Assembly (NCBI GenBank): GCA_028688225.1
Contig: JAQTYQ010000009.1
Location: 1-64,000 of the forward strand
DNA: 64,000 nt
Source of the DNA: Opitutaceae bacterium
GTDB lineage: Bacteria > Verrucomicrobiota > Verrucomicrobiia > Opitutales > Opitutaceae
Reading direction: 5' to 3'
Numbering within the stretch: position 1 is the first letter of the stretch; each line of letters begins with the position of its first letter. The notes beneath the pieces are model-generated. The model worked only from the letters and a program-made list of their open reading frames with translations. It searched no databases and was not told the origin of the DNA. A program made the translations under genes and the position numbers. This document shows positions 53,471 to 61,110 of this stretch, in pieces.

Positions 53471-55681
53471 GTGAACGCCCCCGCCCCCGCCGCCGTTGCT
53501 CCCGCCGGATCATCCGCCGGGGCGTCGTGGCGTACGCTGGCGTTGCTCGGTCTGGTGCTCGGCCTCCTCACGCTGCTCGCCTACGGCAACTCGTTCGCGG
53601 CCGGTCTCACGCTCGACAACAAGGTCGTCCTGGGGCTGGACCCGCGCATCCGTGAATGGAGCGCGCAGAACCTGAAACTCATCTTCACGCAGAACTACTG
53701 GTGGCCAATCAGCGTCAGCGATCTGTACCGGCCGCTCACCACGCTGAGCTATCTCGTCAACTACGCCGTGCTCGGGAACGGCAGCCGGGTGGCCGGCTAT
53801 CACGGGGTGAATCTCCTGCTGCACTGGGCCAACGCCTGGCTCGTGCTGGTCATTCTCCACCGCCTCACCGGGCGGCTGAAGCTGGCGTTGCTGGCGGCGG
53901 CGCTCTTTGCCGTGCATCCGGTCAACGTCGAATCGGTCACCAACCTCGTTGGCCGCGCCGATCTGCTGGCCACGCTCACGATCCTCCTCGGCGGCTGGTG
54001 CTATCTGCGCGCGGCCGAGGTGCCGGGGCCGCGCCGGCTGCCCTGGCTGGCCGGGCTCGGCCTGCTGGCCTGCGCCGGGGTCCTCATGAAGGAAAGCGCG
54101 GTGATGATCGTCGCGTTCGTGCTGCTGTACGACTGGCTGTGGCGCTGGCCCGCGCTGCCGGGCGTGTCCGGGCGGGAACGCCTGCAGGCGGCGGCCTTCG
54201 CGTTCGGCCTCAACGGCTGGATCGTGCTCGTGCCCGCCGTCGTCCTGCTGTTCTGGGTGCGTCACCGGCTGCTCTACGCCTCGCCGGTTTTCGCCCACCC
54301 GTTTGTCGACAATCCCATCGCCTACGCCGGGGCGGGGCAGGGGTTCATGACCGCGGTGAAGGTCATCGGCCGCTACCTTGGCCTGCTGGTGCTGCCGTCC
54401 ACGCTCTCCTGCGACTATTCCTACAACCAGATTCCGCTGTTCGGCGAGGCGGCGCATTGGTGGGAGGACGCCTATGCCTGGGTATCGCTGGTCGTGGTGG
54501 CGGCCCTGGTGGGGGCGGCGGTGCGCTGGCGGCGGGTGCATGTGCCGTTCGCCTGGGGGACGCTGCTTTTCTTCCTCATGCTGCTGCCGACCTCCAATCT
54601 GCTGGTGCCCATCGGCAGCATCATGGGGGAGCGCTTCCTCTACCTGCCGTCCATCGGTTTCTGTCTGGTGGCGGCGCTGGCGCTGCGGCCTTTGGGGACG
54701 GCGCTGGCCCGCCGGTGCGTGCCGGATCCGCGCTGGCAGCCCCGGGCCGCGCTGGTGCTGCCGGCGCTGGTCGTGGCGGTGTTCGCGCTGCGCACCCACG
54801 TGCGCAACGCCGACTGGCGCGACGATCTTTCCCTGTGGAAAAGCGCCGTGGCCGTCGCGCCCGACAGCTTCAAAACCCACAAGGGCTATTCCAACGCGCT
54901 CTGGGATGCCGGTCGCGACGAGCCCGCCATCGACGCCGCCATCGCGCGCGCCGGGACCGGCCTGGCCGTGCTCGACCAGAAGCCGCTGGCGGCAGAGCGC
55001 CGCGATGACACGCTCTTTTACGATCTGGGCCTCTATTACCGCCTCAAGGGCGAATTTCTGGACCAGCGCAGCCAGCCGGCCGAGGCGAAGCGGTTCTATC
55101 AGAAGTCCGTCGACATCCTGCAGCGGGCCCGGGAGGTCGACCGCTGGATCAACCAGGCGTCGCGTCAGGCTTCCCTGCGCCGGGGCCGTCCGGGCGCCGA
55201 GCTGGCCGATGTGGGCAACTACCGGATTTACCTGCAGCTCGGCCAGACCCGCCTGCGGCTGGGCGACTGGGCCGAGGCGGAGGCGGCCGGGCGCTACGCG
55301 CAGCGGCTGGCTCCCGACGACCTGGGCGGATACCTGCTTGCCGGGGTGGCCTTGTTCAACGCCGGCCGGCCCGACCAGGCCGCCGTCCAGATCCTCGCGG
55401 TCCTCGTGCTCCAGCCCGAAAACGCCGAGGCCTGGGACAAGCTCGCCACGTGTTACGAGGCGCTCGGCGTCCGGCCGGTCCCCATCGTCACGCAGGACTC
55501 CCGCCGGATCCTCGACGACGGCAGTCCCGTCGTGCGGCGGCAGCTCACCGAGGCTTGCGTGGCCATCGTCCGCAATTTCGAGGCGGCCCGCAATCATCGG
55601 GCGGCGCAGCTGTTTCGCGAACGGGCGATTGCACGCTACCACGTGCCCGCCACCGCCTTTGCCGCCGCGGAGAAGCCCTGA
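53471..55681 (+). CDS. TMTC-like membrane protein with C-terminal TPR repeats
   Basis: 736 residues. About ten to eleven TM segments in the first 450 residues, including the conserved 'DLYRPLTTLSYLVNYAVLG', 'HPVNVESVTNLVGRADLLA' and 'GVLMKESAVMIVAFVLLYDW' motifs, the DUF1736/TMTC pattern related to protein O-mannosyltransferases. Residues about 470-736 form TPR-like helices ('GNYRIYLQLGQTRLRLGDWA', 'DLGGYLLAGVALFNAGRPDQ'). A membrane glycosyltransferase acting on exported proteins is the best guess. It lies between the Verru_Chthon-A-like gene and gspG, so modification of pilin-like or secreted proteins is conceivable. Start GTG/ATG context uncertain; 53471 kept. Confidence 0.75.
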   Translation: MNAPAPAAVAPAGSSAGASWRTLALLGLVLGLLTLLAYGNSFAAGLTLDNKVVLGLDPRIREWSAQNLKLIFTQNYWWPISVSDLYRPLTTLSYLVNYAVLGNGSRVAGYHGVNLLLHWANAWLVLVILHRLTGRLKLALLAAALFAVHPVNVESVTNLVGRADLLATLTILLGGWCYLRAAEVPGPRRLPWLAGLGLLACAGVLMKESAVMIVAFVLLYDWLWRWPALPGVSGRERLQAAAFAFGLNGWIVLVPAVVLLFWVRHRLLYASPVFAHPFVDNPIAYAGAGQGFMTAVKVIGRYLGLLVLPSTLSCDYSYNQIPLFGEAAHWWEDAYAWVSLVVVAALVGAAVRWRRVHVPFAWGTLLFFLMLLPTSNLLVPIGSIMGERFLYLPSIGFCLVAALALRPLGTALARRCVPDPRWQPRAALVLPALVVAVFALRTHVRNADWRDDLSLWKSAVAVAPDSFKTHKGYSNALWDAGRDEPAIDAAIARAGTGLAVLDQKPLAAERRDDTLFYDLGLYYRLKGEFLDQRSQPAEAKRFYQKSVDILQRAREVDRWINQASRQASLRRGRPGAELADVGNYRIYLQLGQTRLRLGDWAEAEAAGRYAQRLAPDDLGGYLLAGVALFNAGRPDQAAVQILAVLVLQPENAEAWDKLATCYEALGVRPVPIVTQDSRRILDDGSPVVRRQLTEACVAIVRNFEAARNHRAAQLFRERAIARYHVPATAFAAAEKP

Positions 55682-55756
55682 AGGCGCCGGGGGCATCTGA
55701 AGCCAGACGCGCCGGACTCGACAAGTCTGGCCGGGCGGCGTTTAACTTTCCGAATC

Positions 55757-56203
55757 ATGAAGTCCGCCGCCCGCATTTCCCGCCCCGCCCGCCGCATGGT
55801 CCGGGCCTTCACCCTCCTCGAGATCCTTGTCGTGCTCGCCATCATCGGCCTGCTGGTCAGCCTCGCGGTCACCAATGTGGGCAATCTTTTCAGCGGCAGC
55901 CAGAAGGATATCACCCGGCTCTTTGTGACTCAGAGCATGCAGGCGCCGTTGAACGCCTATAAAATCCACCTGGGGGACTACCCGACAACCGCCGAGGGCC
56001 TGCAGGCGCTCGTCACGCCGTCCGCCAACAAGGCCGATCGCTGGCGGGGGCCGTATCTGCAGGACAGCAAGCTGCCGGTCGATCCCTGGGGTGAGTCCTA
56101 CCAATATCGCTACCCCGGGGTGAAAAACAAAAACGGCTACGACCTGTGGTCCAAGGGTCCCGACAAGACCGACGGCACGCAAGACGACATCGGGAACTGG
56201 TGA
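55757..56203 (+). CDS. gspG: Type II secretion major pseudopilin
   Basis: 148 residues. Leader MKSAARISRPARRMVRA, then the mature N-terminus 'FTLLEILVVLAIIGLLVSLA' with Glu+5. The C-terminal domain has the GspG hallmarks 'HLGDYPTTAEGLQALVTP', 'WRGPYLQDSKLPVDPWGESY' and 'YDLWSKGPDKTDGTQDDIGN' (the calcium site). The residue before the cleavage site is Ala, not the usual Gly. First gene of a G-H-I-J-K-L-M series. A shorter start at Met14 would also leave a plausible leader. Confidence 0.95.
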   Translation: MKSAARISRPARRMVRAFTLLEILVVLAIIGLLVSLAVTNVGNLFSGSQKDITRLFVTQSMQAPLNAYKIHLGDYPTTAEGLQALVTPSANKADRWRGPYLQDSKLPVDPWGESYQYRYPGVKNKNGYDLWSKGPDKTDGTQDDIGNW

Positions 56204-56218
56204 CGCAGGCCGTGCCTG

Positions 56219-56330
56219 CGAGTGAAAGTGAGAGGGAAAAGTGAAAGGTGACACGCCGACTTTGTCATCGGTGATCGCCGGGGGTGATATTTCTCCCGCT
56301 CACCCTCACCTGCACTTTTACTCTCCACTT
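56219..56330 (+). repeat. Opposed heptamer-like arrays in the gspH leader
   Basis: Purine-rich GAGTGAAAGTGAGAGGG... (56219-56250) and pyrimidine-rich ...TGCACTTTTACTCTCCACTT (about 56297-56330) are roughly inverted copies with a 7-nt rhythm. They flank the start and leader-peptide coding part of gspH. Confidence 0.5.
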
Positions 56331-56831
56331 TGCCGATCCCGGCGAAACGCCTTCACTTTGCTGGAGATTCTGCTCGTTCTGGCGCTCGTCGGGCTGATCG
56401 GCGCGCTGCTGGCGGCGGGGGTGACGCGCGTGTTCAGCGACGACCATCCCACGCCGGAGGACGTGTTCTGGCAGGCCTGCCGCTCGGCCCAGCGACTGGC
56501 CTCGCTGAGCGAACGCGAGGTGAGTCTGGGCTTCGACCCAAAGGAGAAGAAGCTGGTCTGGAGCAACGGAGCCGAGACCGGCACGGCGTCGTTCGACCCG
56601 GCGGGCGGCGAGGTCACGGTGCAGTTTTTGCAGGCCCAGAAAGGCGGCAGCCTGATCCTCATCGCCGGCCAGGTGGTCGAGACCCAGGAGGTGCCGCGCG
56701 TCCTGTTCTACCCCGACGGCACCTGCACGGCGTTTCGCGTGCAGTTCCGGACCGGGGCGCACGCCTGGCAGCTCGCCATCGATCCGTGGACCTGCGCCCC
56801 CATGCTGGAGAAAACGCAGGAGGCCAAGTGA
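56241..56831 (+). CDS. gspH: Type II secretion minor pseudopilin, GspH-like
   Basis: 196 residues from GTG 56241. An unusually long leader (about 37 residues, part of it encoded by repeat sequence) ends 'CRSRRNA', then 'FTLLEILLVLALVGLIGALL' as the N-methylation helix with Glu+5. The body is short and beta-rich ('EVSLGFDPKEKKLVWSNGAE', 'FYPDGTCTAFRVQF'), the GspH/FimT pattern. Ala precedes the cleavage site. Its stop overlaps the next start (GTGA). Alternative starts inside the leader cannot be excluded. Confidence 0.8.
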   Translation: MKGDTPTLSSVIAGGDISPAHPHLHFYSPLCRSRRNAFTLLEILLVLALVGLIGALLAAGVTRVFSDDHPTPEDVFWQACRSAQRLASLSEREVSLGFDPKEKKLVWSNGAETGTASFDPAGGEVTVQFLQAQKGGSLILIAGQVVETQEVPRVLFYPDGTCTAFRVQFRTGAHAWQLAIDPWTCAPMLEKTQEAK

Positions 56832-57439
56832 GACCGGAGAAAGCATGGGGGAGGCTGGAGGCGGGAAGCCGGAGGCCGGGACTCGGAAACCGGATACCGA
56901 CGGTCTGTGCTCGGGAGACCGAGAAGTGCGGAAAATTTCCATGCGCCCTCAAGGCGCCTGCGCCTGATGTTCCAGTCTCCGGTCTCCGGTCTCCGGCTTC
57001 CGCCTTTACGTTGCTGGAGGTCCTGGTCGCCCTGGCCATCTTCGCCCTCGCGGCCGTCGTGCTCGGCGCCACGTATGTGAACGCGCTCAACGCCTACGAG
57101 GCGGCCACCCGGCGCAACGAGTACGGTGAAGACCTGCGGTTTGTGCGGGCTGCGCTGCTCACCGAGACCGACCGCGAAAAGGCCGAGGCCGGCGTCGAGC
57201 TGGACCTCGGCGGCGGCAAACGGGCGCGCTGGCAGGCCGACATCGCACCTACCAGCACCGTCGATCTTTTCTCGGTCAGCTGGACATGCGCGATCACCGA
57301 TCCCGCCCGGCGTGAACCCCATCGCGTGACCCAGACATTTCTGCTGTTGCGGCCCACCTGGTCTGATCCGGTCGAGCGCAGCGTGCTGCTGGAGGAGGTG
57401 CGGGAGCGCATCCAGCAGATCCGGGAGAGGGCGCCATGA
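56828..57439 (+). CDS. gspI: Type II secretion minor pseudopilin, GspI-like
   Basis: 203 residues from GTG 56828, which overlaps the gspH stop (GTGA). About 60 leader residues consist largely of heptamer-repeat translation ('WGRLEAGSRRPGLGNRIPT', 'VSGLRSPASA') before 'FTLLEVLVALAIFALAAVVL', the pseudopilin helix. The body ends 'VERSVLLEEVRERIQQIRER'. Leaders of this length are abnormal for prepilins (usually 6-25). Either a prepilin peptidase accepts it or translation begins at an unannotated internal codon. The ORF track start at 56330 lies inside gspH and is not credible. Confidence 0.75.
   Translation: MRPEKAWGRLEAGSRRPGLGNRIPTVCARETEKCGKFPCALKAPAPDVPVSGLRSPASAFTLLEVLVALAIFALAAVVLGATYVNALNAYEAATRRNEYGEDLRFVRAALLTETDREKAEAGVELDLGGGKRARWQADIAPTSTVDLFSVSWTCAITDPARREPHRVTQTFLLLRPTWSDPVERSVLLEEVRERIQQIRERAP
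56848..57003 (+). repeat. Opposed heptanucleotide arrays in the gspI leader
   Basis: Left array of about eight 7-nt units (CTGGAGG, CGGGAAG, CCGGAGG, CCGGGAC, TCGGAAA, CCGGATA...) and right array (GTCTCC-GGTCTCC-GGTCTCC-GGCTTCC, 56973-57003) that is its reverse complement in type. Consensus CCGGARA. The arrays face each other across about 70 bp. Confidence 0.75.
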
Positions 57440-58218
57440 ATCTCGCAGGCCGCATAGCGGAAGCCGAATCCGGGAGACCGGAGACCGGAGGCTGGAGACC
57501 GGAACGCCTGGTCGCCCGGTCGCGGAGCTGCAAGAGCGTCGGTTTTACTCCTCCCGTCTCCCGTCTCCCGTCTCCGGTTTCCGTCACCACCGCCGGTTTC
57601 ACCCTGCTGGAGCTCCTGCTCTCGCTGGCCCTCGTCGGCCTGCTGCTGGTGGCGATGAACCAGTTCATCTTCTCGATGGGCGAGCTCTGGGGCCGCGGCG
57701 CCGACGTGCGCCTGTTCGACCGGCATGCGCGCGCCGTCACGCGCTTTGTCGAAAAGACGCTGCATGCGACCGCGCTGCCCGCGGCCAAGGGCACCCAGGC
57801 GCTCTCCATCCAGGATACCCGGCTGCCCGACGGGCTCACCGTCCCTCTCCTGACCTTCGAGCTGCCGGAAGGCAGCCGCGTGCTGCCGTGGCCGGGCGCC
57901 CCGCTGCCCGATGTCGTCTGCGCGCTGGGCCTGCAGCCGGGGCAGGGGCTCATGCTCTACTGGCATTCGCAGCTCGAGACGCATTTCGCCGACGAGCCGC
58001 CGCGCGCCACGGTCCTTTCGCCGTTCGTCACGGCGGTCAGCTACGATTACTACAACGCCGGTTTCAAGAGCTGGCAGAACTACTCCGCGCTGCAGCGCGA
58101 CCACAACAACCGCTGGCAGCTGCCGACGCGGCTGCGGCTGCGCTTCACCTACGGCACGCTGACCCGGGAGACGGTGGTCACCCTGCCCGCGGCGAGCCAG
58201 GGGCTGCCGCTCTTCTGA
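57436..58218 (+). CDS. gspJ: Type II secretion minor pseudopilin, GspJ-like
   Basis: 260 residues; ATG 57436 overlaps the gspI stop (ATGA). A 54-residue leader made partly of 'SGRPETGGWRPERLV' and 'VSRLPSPVSV' repeat translation ends 'TTAG', then 'FTLLELLLSLALVGLLLVAM', the only pseudopilin of the set with Gly at -1. The body matches GspJ: 'RHARAVTRFVEKTLHATALP' and 'RLRLRFTYGTLTRETVVTLP'. Part of the I-J-K-L tip complex. The gspK start follows 2 bp after its stop. Confidence 0.85.
   Translation: MNLAGRIAEAESGRPETGGWRPERLVARSRSCKSVGFTPPVSRLPSPVSVTTAGFTLLELLLSLALVGLLLVAMNQFIFSMGELWGRGADVRLFDRHARAVTRFVEKTLHATALPAAKGTQALSIQDTRLPDGLTVPLLTFELPEGSRVLPWPGAPLPDVVCALGLQPGQGLMLYWHSQLETHFADEPPRATVLSPFVTAVSYDYYNAGFKSWQNYSALQRDHNNRWQLPTRLRLRFTYGTLTRETVVTLPAASQGLPLF
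57471..57585 (+). repeat. Opposed heptanucleotide arrays in the gspJ leader
   Basis: Left GGGAGACC-GGAGACC-GGAGGCT-GGAGACC-GGAACG (57472-57507) and right CTCCCGTCTCCCGTCTCCCG... (57550-57585), again inverted to each other with a strict 7-nt period. Because 7 is not a multiple of 3, three units encode a 7-residue peptide repeat. Confidence 0.8.
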
Positions 58219-58220
58219 CC

Positions 58221-59420
58221 ATGCCGCCGGAAAATTCCAGCACCAGCCGCGACCCCGCCCGGCGGAACCGGGATCGGGCCGGGTCGGTCATCCTCCTTGT
58301 GCTGATGACGCTGCTCCTGACTGCATTTGCGCTGACGAAGTACCTGGAAAAGACGGCCATCGACCTGCTGGCGGATGCCCGCGAGGTCCGGGCCGAGCGG
58401 CTGCGGGTCGAGGCCTATTCGGCGCTGGAGACGGTGCTCGCCGTGCTGCAGGAGTTCCGCGCCGTCGACGGCGCCCTGCACAGCCCGGCGGAAGGCTGGG
58501 GCGCGCCGCTGGAGTTTGCCGGCTATGCGCCGCCCGAGGGCCTGACGGTCGAGGCCGCGCTGGAGGATGAGAGCGGCAAGATCCCGCTGCCGCAGGCCGA
58601 CTTCCAGACCTTGCGCGATCTCTTCCTGCTCCTGGGGCAGAAACAATCCGATGCCGAGCGCCTGGCGGACGCGCTGCTGGTCTGGATGCAGGCGGACTAT
58701 GAGCCGGTCGACTCCTTCAGCGCGCGGGCGACCGACTATGAGCGCGATACCCTCCCGCACGATCCACCCCTGCGCTCCCTGCACTCGTTCGCCGAGCTCG
58801 CCTCCATCCGGTACGTGCGCGACCTGCTCTTTGACGAGCAGGGCCGGCCCAATGAGCTGTGGCAGCGTTTTGTCGACAGCGTGTCGCTGTACGACTTCGA
58901 GCGACCCAACCTCAACGGCGCTTCGGCGACGACCCTGGGCGCGCTGGGTGGCTACGACGCCGCCGGCGTCCGGGTCCTCACCGACTATCTGGGCGGGGCC
59001 GGCGCCTACACGCAGCAGGGGCCGGACTATTTCCGGACGACGCAGGAGGTGACGGCGCTGGTGGGCCAGACGGCGACGTCGGCGCGGCTCGACACGCAGG
59101 TGCACTGCCTGCGGATCAACGTCACGGTGCGCGAGGGGCGGACGGCGTTCCGCCTGACCGCCGTCGTGGCGCCGCCCGGCGAGGCCGCACTGCCTCCGGC
59201 CGCCCCGCCGGCTGCTGCCGGCAGCAACACCACCGGGCAGGATGCCACCGATTCCACCAGCAGCGCGGCGGCCTCCACCGCCACCCCGCCGGCCGCCCCC
59301 GCCGCCGACACCGCCAGCGGGACCCAGACCGCGTTGAATTATCCCTTTACCCTGCTCGAGATTCGCGAGAATGATGAGATCACCGGCAGCTTCCCTTCCG
59401 CCCAACCCGCGCCTGAATGA
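58221..59420 (+). CDS. gspK: Type II secretion minor pseudopilin, GspK-like
   Basis: 399 residues. ATG 58221; charged N-terminus 'RDPARRNRDRAGSVILLVLM' with the 'GSVILLVLMTLLLTAFALTK' helix. This lacks the FTLLE motif and Glu+5, as expected for GspK. The globular part has GspK features 'LADALLVWMQADYEPVD' (the D-W-x-D region) and 'LNGASATTLGALGGYDAAGV', which resembles a helix-hairpin-helix-like SAM segment. An Ala/Thr/Ser-rich low-complexity insert lies near 'TTGQDATDSTSSAAASTATP'. Stop overlaps gspL start (ATGA). Confidence 0.8.
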   Translation: MPPENSSTSRDPARRNRDRAGSVILLVLMTLLLTAFALTKYLEKTAIDLLADAREVRAERLRVEAYSALETVLAVLQEFRAVDGALHSPAEGWGAPLEFAGYAPPEGLTVEAALEDESGKIPLPQADFQTLRDLFLLLGQKQSDAERLADALLVWMQADYEPVDSFSARATDYERDTLPHDPPLRSLHSFAELASIRYVRDLLFDEQGRPNELWQRFVDSVSLYDFERPNLNGASATTLGALGGYDAAGVRVLTDYLGGAGAYTQQGPDYFRTTQEVTALVGQTATSARLDTQVHCLRINVTVREGRTAFRLTAVVAPPGEAALPPAAPPAAAGSNTTGQDATDSTSSAAASTATPPAAPAADTASGTQTALNYPFTLLEIRENDEITGSFPSAQPAPE

Positions 59421-60559
59421 GCGTCCTGCAGAAATTCAAACTGTCCGCCCCCACCGGAAAAAAGGTCGTGCTGCTGCCGGATCACGCCTTTTTCGTCCGG
59501 GTCGTGCCGCTGGCGCCGGGTCTGCCGCCGGAGGAAATCCCGGCGCAGGTCGAGCTGGCGCTGGAGGGATTGTCGCCGTTCCCGGTCCCCCAGCTTTGCT
59601 ACGGCTATTTTCATCCGCCCGGCGCCGACCGCCTGCTGGTCTATGCCGCCTACCGGCGGCGCTTCACCGTGGAGGACGCGGCGGCCTGGGCCGACGCCGA
59701 CGCGGTGCTGCCGGCGTTTGCGGCCTGGCTGGGGCTGGCGCCGGCCGGTCCGCTGGCGCTGCTGGTGACCGGCGCGGATTTCATCACCGCGCTCGGGTGG
59801 GACGGGCGCGACGCCGTGCCCGCCGTCGTGGCGGCGCAGCCGGTTGCAACCGACGCGTCGCCCGAAACGCGGGCGGCGGCCCGGGCGGCGCTGGTCGCGC
59901 AGTTGCAGCATCTGCCTCCGCCGGTCGAGGTGGCGGCGCCAGCCGGCACCGCCTCCCGCGAGGGTGACGACGAGGTGAAGTTCACCGCCGGGCCGCATAT
60001 CTCCCGCCTCGCCGCCGCGCAGCTGGACCGGCTCGATGTGCGCGACAAGGACGAGCTGGCCGGCCGCCGCCACGACCGGGCGCGCGATCAGCTCCTCTGG
60101 CGGACCTTTCTCGGTTGCGTCGCCGCCATCGTGCTCGCCGGCGCGCTCCAACTCGGCCTCAAGGGCGGCCGGCTGTGGCTCGCCGCCCGTGCCGTCGTGG
60201 CCGCCGCGCAGGCGCCGGCCGTGCGGAGCATCGAGACCAGGCACACCCTCGCCACCCGCATCGAGGAGCTTTCCACGCGCCGGCTCATGCCGATCCGGAT
60301 GCTCGAGATCGTAAATGAGAAGCGTCCGCGGACGATCCAGTTTCTGCGCGTGGCGACCAAGGGGCTCTACGCCCTCGAGATCGAGGGGCAGACCGGCGCG
60401 ACGCCCGATGTCTTCAATTACGAGGCCGCCCTCAAGGAGCTGCCCGCCTGCGCGCAGGTCGATCTCGGCCAGACCGCCGACCGGGGCGGCGTCACGCGCT
60501 TCACCCTCACGGTCACCTTCAAGCCGGAGGCGCTCCGCCCCGCGCCCGCGTCGTCATGA
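59417..60559 (+). CDS. gspL: Type II secretion inner-membrane assembly protein, GspL-like
   Basis: 380 residues. The cytoplasmic actin-like N-domain is degenerate ('VLLPDHAFFVRVVPLAPGLP', 'EEIPAQVELALEGLSPFPV'), a single TM helix follows at about 232-252 ('FLGCVAAIVLAGALQLGLKG'), then a periplasmic ferredoxin-like domain ('KRPRTIQFLRVATKGLYALE'). It couples the GspE ATPase to the pseudopilus. Overlaps neighbours on both sides by 4 nt (ATGA), a tightly coupled arrangement. Confidence 0.75.
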   Translation: MSVLQKFKLSAPTGKKVVLLPDHAFFVRVVPLAPGLPPEEIPAQVELALEGLSPFPVPQLCYGYFHPPGADRLLVYAAYRRRFTVEDAAAWADADAVLPAFAAWLGLAPAGPLALLVTGADFITALGWDGRDAVPAVVAAQPVATDASPETRAAARAALVAQLQHLPPPVEVAAPAGTASREGDDEVKFTAGPHISRLAAAQLDRLDVRDKDELAGRRHDRARDQLLWRTFLGCVAAIVLAGALQLGLKGGRLWLAARAVVAAAQAPAVRSIETRHTLATRIEELSTRRLMPIRMLEIVNEKRPRTIQFLRVATKGLYALEIEGQTGATPDVFNYEAALKELPACAQVDLGQTADRGGVTRFTLTVTFKPEALRPAPASS

Positions 60560-61083
60560 AAGCCTTCTTCTTCAGCCGTCATCTGCGGGAAAAAATGCTG
60601 CTGACCGCGCTGCTGGCCCTGGTCGCCCTCACATGGCTAACCCGGGTCGCGCGGGGCGGCCGCGAATTCTGGCGGGACTGGCGGGCCACGGCGACCACGC
60701 TGGCGACGCAGCAGCAGTGGCTCGACCACCGGGCGGACATCGAGGCGGCGGCCACCCGGGCCGTCGCGCACCTGGACCCGTCGCGCACGTTCAGCAGTGC
60801 GCGGCTGCTGGGCGAGCTCAGCACGATCGCCGACCAGGTCGGCGTGCGCAGCAACACCGCGAGCGAAATCCTCGGCACCGAGCGCACGAGCGAGTTTGCC
60901 GTCAACACGGTGCAGTTTGCCATCCGCAACGCCGACCTCGCCGCCATCCTCCGCCTCTGCGGCGGGCTCGACCAGCGCGCGCCCTACCTCGGCCTCGAAC
61001 AGTTCTCGCTCACCGTCAACCCGGCCAACCCAGCCCTGCTCAACGTCACCCTGCGCGTCTCGTCGGTCGAGATCGCACGCTAG
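60556..61083 (+). CDS. gspM: Type II secretion inner-membrane protein, GspM-like
   Basis: 175 residues, one N-terminal TM helix ('KMLLTALLALVALTWLTRVA') followed by a coiled coil and a ferredoxin-like domain ('RTFSSARLLGELSTIADQVG', 'NTVQFAIRNADLAAILRLCG'). Position after gspL and size fit GspM, or the GspM-like PilO fold. The gene starts with an ATGA overlap. Its stop codon is embedded in a 31-bp hairpin shared with the convergent gspF gene. Confidence 0.75.
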   Translation: MKAFFFSRHLREKMLLTALLALVALTWLTRVARGGREFWRDWRATATTLATQQQWLDHRADIEAAATRAVAHLDPSRTFSSARLLGELSTIADQVGVRSNTASEILGTERTSEFAVNTVQFAIRNADLAAILRLCGGLDQRAPYLGLEQFSLTVNPANPALLNVTLRVSSVEIAR

Positions 61084-61110
61084 GGAATCCGGCTGCGCCG
61101 GATTCCCTAG
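61080..61110. terminator. Bidirectional hairpin containing both convergent stop codons
   Basis: CTAGGGAATCCGGC-TGC-GCCGGATTCCCTAG is a perfect 14-bp stem with a 3-nt loop. The TAG at 61081-61083 ends gspM and the complementary CTA at 61107-61109 ends gspF. No T-tract on either side. Confidence 0.75.

Noticed and set aside
53510-55696. 728-residue minus-strand ORF opposite the TMTC-like gene
   Set aside because: Composition (Arg/Gly/His/Gln-rich) and the absence of any domain mark it as an antisense shadow of a real gene.
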